Of a DNA stretch of 64,000 nucleotides, positions 57,682 to 64,000 are shown in pieces (positions within the stretch are counted from its first letter, which is position 1; each line of letters opens with the position of its first letter). The stretch comes from Hypomesus transpacificus (Eukaryota; Chordata; Actinopteri; Osmeriformes; Osmeridae): contig NC_061065.1 of assembly GCF_021917145.1 (NCBI RefSeq), positions 14,347,700-14,411,699 on the forward strand, given 5' to 3'. A program made the position numbers and the translations under genes. Under the pieces are notes generated by a model, which saw nothing but the letters and a program-made list of their open reading frames with translations, was not told the origin of the DNA and did not search any database.

Positions 57682-58906
57682 TCAAATAAAGTCTCCAAAG
57701 CCGGCCATAGTGCTGTTTTCCCAATCGGAATCCGAATCAGAGAATTCTTGCACAATGTTTGCACGGTCTGGAGAGAACTGATCGAAGTTGGGCCTTGTCT
57801 TGACCTGAAGTTGCTGGACCTGACAAGCAGCATGAATTGGCAAAGACCTGTTAAAGATGTTCTGTGATGGAATAGGAGGGATTACCACCTTCATCTCGGG
57901 CCCAATGGTCTTGTTTGGTGGGAAGTTGTCATACTCTACTAGAACATGTTTTGGGCCCACGTTGCTATTTAGAGCGGTGAGATACTGTCCTTTTTCTTTG
58001 AGATAAGAATGAACATTAGTGCATGGGCCTGCCACACCAAGCTCGTCCTGTTGATCGACCATAGGCCTACATCTGTTTCCTTCAATGGCTGCGTCGTAGA
58101 CAGATGGGATTGTGATGTCCTCGTAGCTTCCCGTTTTCGCCGGAAGGGTAGCAGTGTGAGCCTCCTCTGTCCGGGTATGGAGTGGATGTCGGAAGTTGTC
58201 CCCCTGTGAGAAGTTAGGCAATCTCTGCATCTCTTGTTGGGGCATCCTATTCTGAAGCGCCGATGGAGCCTTTGAAACGGCGCCACTGAGTTTTACAGTT
58301 GTTCCAACTTGGCGACGGGACTTTGCGCGGCGGTTCTGGAACCATACCTGAAAAACAAACGGCTCGTTATATTCTGGTTGTATCCTGTTTTTTTCCAGGC
58401 CTATAGTAGCCACATTTAGTTTCAATAGAAAGTAAGGATTAGTGTAGCCGACCTGAATCCTGGACTCTGGAAGTCCAGTAAGGGTTTCCAGTCTCTCACG
58501 AAGGTAGATGTCAGGGTACTGGGTGTCCGAATAAACCTTCTCAAGCACCTCAATCTGCGGTTGGGTGAAGTTGGTTCTCTTTCTCCGATGGGTCAGCAAA
58601 GCCATACTGTCCGCTCTTGGCCCAGTAGAGATTGTAGGCCTACAGTTGAAGTTTACCATGCCACTGGCACTGTAATCTGTATGAAATAAACACAGAATTG
58701 CATGAGTATGAACACAATATTAAAATACTTTGTGATATGCTATATGCTATTAAAAAAAGAGCCCCCATTTACTGCCCCGGGGCCTAGGCTACTCACACAC
58801 CTGAATGCGCCACGCTGCTTCTATCCAGATGTCCCTCATGATGCATCTGGAACTGACTGAAGTCTCCGACCCGCAGTTTTCCATGGACCGAAGACATGTT
58901 GCTCAT
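57682..58906 (-). CDS. mixl1: MIXL1 paired-like homeobox transcription factor, 3 exons, 331 aa
   Basis: Mix-type homeodomain factor acting downstream of Nodal in mesendoderm specification. Exons: 58906-58801, 58676-58453, 58347-57682. Exon 1 starts [10 protein letters not shown] and exon 2 enters at [10 protein letters not shown]. The homeodomain covers about residues 65-124: [40 protein letters not shown], then [15 protein letters not shown] with Q50. The intron lies between homeodomain positions 46 and 47, the usual place for paired-like genes. The C-terminus is acidic (SDSDSDWEN...FGDFI), like the activation tail of Mix proteins. The last intron is only 105 bp, a multiple of three and stop-free, so open-frame calling reads straight through it. 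Position between LIN9 and ACBD3 matches human 1q42. Confidence 0.93.
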
Positions 58907-61063
58907 CTTATTCCCAGACTCTAAATGGCTTCAACGACTTGTTGCTGGTCTTATATTCATCACGGTCATCTTGTGATCAAAGGGACGTGTTAACGTGCGG
59001 GCCATTAGAAACGGCTGGCACTGAAACAGCTTTACACACGACATCAGACGCGCCCAGTGGCGAGCTAAATGTGTGAACAAGTGACACCCTGAATGACGGC
59101 GTGAGCTAAGGTCGTTTTAATGGAATATGCACGCTCAATACACATTTCATGAGAAAACAATTATCCGCTTCAAGGGATGTAGTTCCTGGACCATTAGTGT
59201 ACCAAGAAAGAGACGGTCAGAAGTTCAGACACTGGATCTCCAGAATGTTTAAGTTGCATTTTGTCATTGCCTTTTCATTTAGTATGGGCTTCATAGAGGC
59301 ATCTTTTATTATTTTTTTAATTTTAGGCTTATACTAACCTTGATACACATATACATCTGGCATAAAAACTATTTGATTTTGAACGTCGGCCTGATTTATA
59401 GAAATGATGAATCATTCACTCCCTTCTCATCACAAAGAAAGCTGATCTAATACACAAATCCAGTTCAAAGATGCAGAAGTTGACATTGAATGGGCTTCCT
59501 CTCCAGTCCCCAATGAACTGTGGGGGGTCGATTGAATAGGCCATTGGTCTGCTGCACACGTTAGTCTGCAGTCTTTAATCAGAATCAGAAAGGGATTTAT
59601 TCGCCATGAAAGTTTGCACAGACAAGGGATTTGCTTTGGCAGGAAGGTGCATACAATAAACATATAGGAATCTTAAATTTAGATATATGGTCTAACTATA
59701 CTAAGAATACATAAACTAGCAATACTAAGTGGAATACAATTAAAATAAAATATACAATAAAATAAAATATACTATAAAATACAACATAAGTTGCCATAAA
59801 ATAAAATATAAGTTGCCAATTTCTAGTATAAAATACAATATAAAATACAAATATTACACGAATACAAATATTACACGATCTCATAAAATGTGGGTTATTT
59901 AAACCTGATTCCAAATATATCCTAAATGTAGCCTAATTTACATGTTGGGAGAATTTCATAGGCTACATTTATCTTGTAAAATTGTATAGACAAGCCCATA
60001 GGCTACCCTAGATTAGTCTTAGACGTAGGCCTATCATATATAGGCTACCAAAAATGTAGACTTGTGTGCTATGCAGACAGGATTCTTCTCTGAGCTATAG
60101 TCTATAAATACATATTGAAAGGAATTCTGATGATCTTTTGAAATTGTCTAGCAGGCTAGGCTATAGGCTGGTTTTGTTGGTTCTTTGTCAGTCCATTCTC
60201 TTTGACTTGAGACATCAGCTAATAGCCTACGCAGCATATTACGTCCCTTTTTTGTTGGTAAAATAACATACTGTGGGCTAGACAAATATGATAAACAAAA
60301 CATGCCGCTTAGTAGGCTATTATGTTGTAGTATTTTATCACAACCAAAACATTTGACACAGTAGGCCTATTCTTGTTTGTCGTCACAGTAGCCTACTGAC
60401 TTTGACACTTGGCCTTGCCTGTTACGCTACCAATTAATTAATTAATTAATTAAAAGCATTAGAAAGTTCAGTTGTGATTAACTCACAGACTTTGTGGTTC
60501 GCAAAGCCAACATTCAACATCAAACACATTCATGGAAGTTTAAACATCGCGACACAAAGACAAAGTAATGACTCTCAGGAGCTCTCAGCCATGCCTACAG
60601 CCTAGACTGGACATTTCACACCTTGAGAGTGGCCACTAGGCTATCTATTGAGACAGACTTGGAAATGGCCCCGACGAGAGAGATTTGCGAAGGTATGCCA
60701 ACAATCAGCGTTCGCTCTATTAAGTTGGTCTGAATGTGTTGCTGTTTTAAAACCAGTGTAGTTAATGAAATACATGTAGGCCTAATCCCCCCCCCACACA
60801 CCTAACCCCACCCCCTTTGTGTGTACTACAGGATGTATATTTTGTCAACAACAAATCAAAACTTCTGGCAAAAGATCAATGTTATTATGGCATCTGTACA
60901 AATAAATCCAAATTAATAATACAAATAATATAAATAATTATACATGTGCCGTGTTGCTTAGTTACGCGATGTTTCTACGTCAGTACTTTACGTCTCGATC
61001 TACGAGAACATCCGCCAAACGAAAACGGAAGTAAGTACGTGGCCGCTTCAGCTGACATTCTGC
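58907..61063. other. Divergent intergenic region MIXL1-ACBD3
   Basis: It carries both 5' regions. It holds a dispersed-repeat copy (59579-59735) with an AT-rich extension, an (AATT)n stretch at about 60430-60452 and a short poly-C at 60787. No gene was recognised. Confidence 0.5.
59579..59735 (+). repeat. Dispersed repeat, family copy 2 (longest)
   Basis: It starts TCAGAATCAGAAAGGG and includes GTTTGCACAGACAAGG, GGAAGGTGCATACA and GGTCTAACTATACTAAG. It shares all blocks with the copy at the right edge and the 5' part with the copy at 19739. Confidence 0.85.
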
Positions 61064-63822
61064 ATGATGGCGACAGAGGTTCAGAGCGGCGACCTCAACA
61101 ATGGCAGTTCTAGCCGGCTCGAGGTCTCAATCGACGGCCTCACCCTTAGTCCCGACCCCGAGGGTGAGCAAGAACAGGTCACGGAACCTGACCCAGAGTT
61201 GGCAGAGCAGAGGACCGAGGAGCAGACAGCCACCGATGGCGAGGATGGAGAGGAGGGCGAGACTGCCAAATCCACGATAGAGAGGAAATGGGGCTTTCCT
61301 TTGCTGGAGCTTTACGGACTAGCGCTGAAATTCTTCAAAGGTATAGGCTGTAGTTACTGTGTATTCCAATTTGGGGACTACACAAGGCATATTGAAATGG
61401 CAATCGTGTTTCACCCAGGACAAACGTAATACCTAGTAGCCTATGTTGGCCAGTAAACGTTTGTGCATGCTAGGTAGCTAGCAGTCGGATCTGATTGCAA
61501 ACATGGGTTGTTAGGCTAGGCTAGTTAGCCACAAGAGTATTCATTGCTACCCCAATACATTCTTATAATAACGTTACAGTAGCTGCTACCTTGCTCTAGT
61601 ATAACATTAAGTGTCAAAACCAAGTACCAATCGAGTTTGATTAATTCCATCCACTTAATATGGTGCCATACATCCACATAACATGCTTACCAAGATAGCT
61701 AGACGAGCATACGTAGGCTAGTGGCGCTAATTAAATTCGCTTCTAAATCGAAATTCTGTCTAGCTAGCTGGTCAGCTGCCTATTAGAGATTAAGTTGATG
61801 AAATCCTAGATTAACGTATCCTAAAGCTTCGACAATCTTAAATGATGTAGATGAGTGTAGGAGACATTAACTTGAAGCATTAATCAAAGTGGCCACGTAG
61901 TAACCGACTGTATGGTGACCCAGAAGCTTGTTTGGTAGGTTGTTAGAAGACACGCACACCCATCTGTCATTCATGGCCCTGCCACCATGGAGGGAGTGTT
62001 ACTTTACAATCTCGCTCCCTACACATACTTGTCCCAACGCCATTATAAACAGACACGACACACGATCACACACATCAGACAGCGACACAAAATGATTGCC
62101 TGTACCATTCATTAGGTTTTCAAGCATTAACCGTGTGTAGGGTAGTTTTTCGAAGCTAGTTCTTGATTAACCCTAGGCTACAGACATGAACGTTTATGGA
62201 TGTTTTACTGTATAATTGAGGTCTGAAAGCCTGTTCATCTGTAGCTTTCCTACGTGTTAAGTGCTCCAATCAACGGGAAAGTGCAAGTACATCTTTCCTT
62301 CTAAGTGATCCAATGTGCATACTGTATATTTCACAGCCAATGGAATAAACTGGAAAAGGGGTCTGAGCCTGTAATGCTCATGTTTCAGACACATCTCCAT
62401 TCACATTCCCTGCATGTCTGTTAATGTCCGGGTGTAAGTGAGCTTGTACCATCTATGGCCGTGTATCACTACTACTCATCGAGCATTGGCCTTACAGGAC
62501 AGAGATAGGAGAAAGGTAACTGCTAAGTCATCGACATAAAGTGAGAGGGCCAATAGTGTGTACTCTAAAAAGAATGATGCGAGCATGTCATTCTTTAGTT
62601 TAATTCTTTAATTCTTTAGTAGGAAGAAGCCACAGCTAAGGAGCAATCCATCCATGTTGTGTGTTGACAAAATAAACATCTCAGTGTTATGTTGGATTGG
62701 AATGGAGCAGTACAAGAACTGGGCCTATGGTGGTCCTTTCTTTAATTAGCCTCATTGTTAAATGTGTGGGAAACTGCTAATCACTTCAGACAATGTGCAA
62801 ACCGGTTCTAAATGCGGGTTCGCCGATTAAGTTACTCCCACAAGTTTGACCCTAAGGGTATTTCCCATATAAACATATATTGTAACTTGTTATTTGACCT
62901 GTTTTGATAGAGGCCCGGGGCAATACAAACCCAATGTCCGACATGCAAAGATGATTGTTTCTGACATTAATTCACTATCTATGGTAACTCAGTGTCATAG
63001 TTAGTCCCCACAAGTCCTGTAGGAACTAACTAGCTATAACCCATTAACTGCATTTCAGGGTTTGTCTAGAGAATTTTTTATTTTTACATATCAGTTATGT
63101 GGACACTACAACAATGACGTCTCCATTAAATCGGTGTTGAGTTTAGAACTCTGCTGTGTGGTTCTCCTCAGACAAAGATGGCAAGGCCTTCCACCCCACC
63201 TACGAGGAGAAGCTCCGCTTGGTGGCGCTGCACAAGCAGGTGTTGCTGGGGCCCTACAACCCGGAAGCCTCCCCTGAAGTTGGCTTCTTTGATGTTCTGG
63301 GCAACGACCGCAGGTAAACAGTCTCAAGGAGGGAGGGAGTGAAGGAGCGGAGGAGGGCTTGGCTGCCTGTGTGTGTGTGTGATCTTTGATCTCTGGTGTA
63401 GGCTTCAGCCAATGTGCTGTGCTGTGGTTTAGGAACACTGCAGGAAATGCAAGGAGCAGAGCTTTTCCTATCCTCACCATGCTATCAGTACTTTAAGCAA
63501 GTCAGCAACTCGCGCTCACATTTCCAGTCCCTGTTCTGGCTGAAGGGTTGGAGAGTTCAGAAAGTCAGCAGATGTTCTTTTAACCACATCCTAAGTCTAC
63601 GCTGAAACCTCACCACTGACTCCCTCGCCATCTCTCTTTTGTTTTTTTGTTGTATTGTCCATTTCTTGTCCTTTCCTCCAGGAAAGAGTGGGCCACCTTA
63701 GGGAACATGGAGAAGGAGGAGGCCATGGTGGAGTTTGTCAAGCTGTTAAATAAGTGCTGCAACCTGTTTGCCCCCTACGTCACGTCCCACCAGATCGAGA
63801 AGGAGGAGCAGGAGAGGAAACG
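61064..63822 (+). CDS. acbd3: ACBD3 (acyl-CoA-binding domain 3, GCP60), first three exons, partial
   Basis: Golgi scaffold that binds giantin and recruits PI4KB. Exons: 61064-61340, 63172-63313, 63682-63822; phases join and the gene continues past the right edge. The start has two adjacent ATGs (MMATEV). The N-terminus keeps the family words [16 protein letters not shown], then an acidic linker. The acyl-CoA-binding domain follows: [68 protein letters not shown] and [12 protein letters not shown]. The last exon ends in the beginning of the charged coiled coil ([10 protein letters not shown]). Intron 1 (61341-63171) shows no other gene. Confidence 0.95.
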
Positions 63823-63884
63823 GTGAGCTCCGGCAGCTCAGGGCCAGAGTGTTCCACTGCACATCTGAAGGTCGCTGCTTCAGA

Positions 63885-64000
63885 TCACAATCAGAAAGGG
63901 ATGGTGCTTTGGCAGGAAGGAGCATACAATAAACATATAGGAATCTTAAATTTAAATATGTGGTCTAACTATACTAAGGGTACATAAACTAGCAATACGA
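63885..64000 (+). repeat. Dispersed repeat, family copy 3 (internally deleted, cut by the window edge)
   Basis: It shares ATCAGAAAGGGAT, then skips about 30 bases relative to the 59579 copy, and continues with GGCAGGAAGGAGCATACAATA and GGTCTAACTATACTAAG. It is in ACBD3 intron 3. Confidence 0.8.

Overview
This is a vertebrate, almost certainly teleost fish, nuclear sequence. Genes have GT-AG introns, short compact exons and vertebrate-type products. Introns are loaded with long (GA/CT)n and (CA)n microsatellites, and the mobile-element remains (Rex1/CR1/L2-like LINE tails, hAT-type MITEs, tRNA-like SINE heads) are of the kinds common in fish. No bacterial, viral or CRISPR features were seen.

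Layout: (1) About 0.7-12.4 kb, minus strand: the 5' half of EFR3B (seven exons, including a 7-nt coding first exon at 12407-12413); the gene runs off the left edge. Its introns hold (GA)n tracts and a 0.8-kb pentanucleotide satellite. (2) 12.4-19.7 kb: no coding gene recognised; microsatellites, a LINE fragment and a SINE-like head. (3) 20.0-29.0 kb, plus strand: a complete 20-exon adenylyl cyclase of the Ca2+/calmodulin-stimulated type 8 (about 1193 aa). (4) 29-39.5 kb: a repeat-rich interval with two tandem minus-strand ENDOD1-like secreted nuclease genes, the second frameshifted, plus a perfect 21-copy 36-bp minisatellite, a LINE tail and MITEs. (5) 39.5-49.6 kb, plus strand: complete PARP1 (22 coding exons, 1016 aa). 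Its largest intron contains an antisense adenosine-receptor-like GPCR with an uninterrupted coding sequence. (6) 50.8-56.5 kb, plus strand: complete LIN9 (15 exons, 545 aa). (7) 57.7-58.9 kb, minus strand: MIXL1 homeobox gene, convergent with LIN9. (8) 61.1 kb to the right edge, plus strand: the first three exons of ACBD3.

PARP1-LIN9-MIXL1-ACBD3 is the gene order of human 1q42. EFR3B next to an ADCY8-type cyclase mixes two human arrangements (EFR3B near ADCY3 on 2p23; EFR3A near ADCY8 on 8q24). The ENDOD1/minisatellite interval therefore sits at the join of two ancestral synteny blocks.

Functionally the genes are mostly independent: EFR3B anchors PI4KA at the plasma membrane, the cyclase makes cAMP, PARP1 senses DNA breaks, LIN9 is in the MuvB/DREAM cell-cycle complex, MIXL1 is a mesendoderm regulator and ACBD3 is a Golgi scaffold. 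The most notable points are the nested receptor in PARP1, a U12-type intron that splits the PARP1 catalytic-glutamate codon, the mosaic ENDOD1 pair with a minisatellite grown from its 3' flank, and satellites that abut splice sites. Exon coordinates come from reading splice sites and reading-frame phase by eye, and from remembered human orthologues; no alignment was run.
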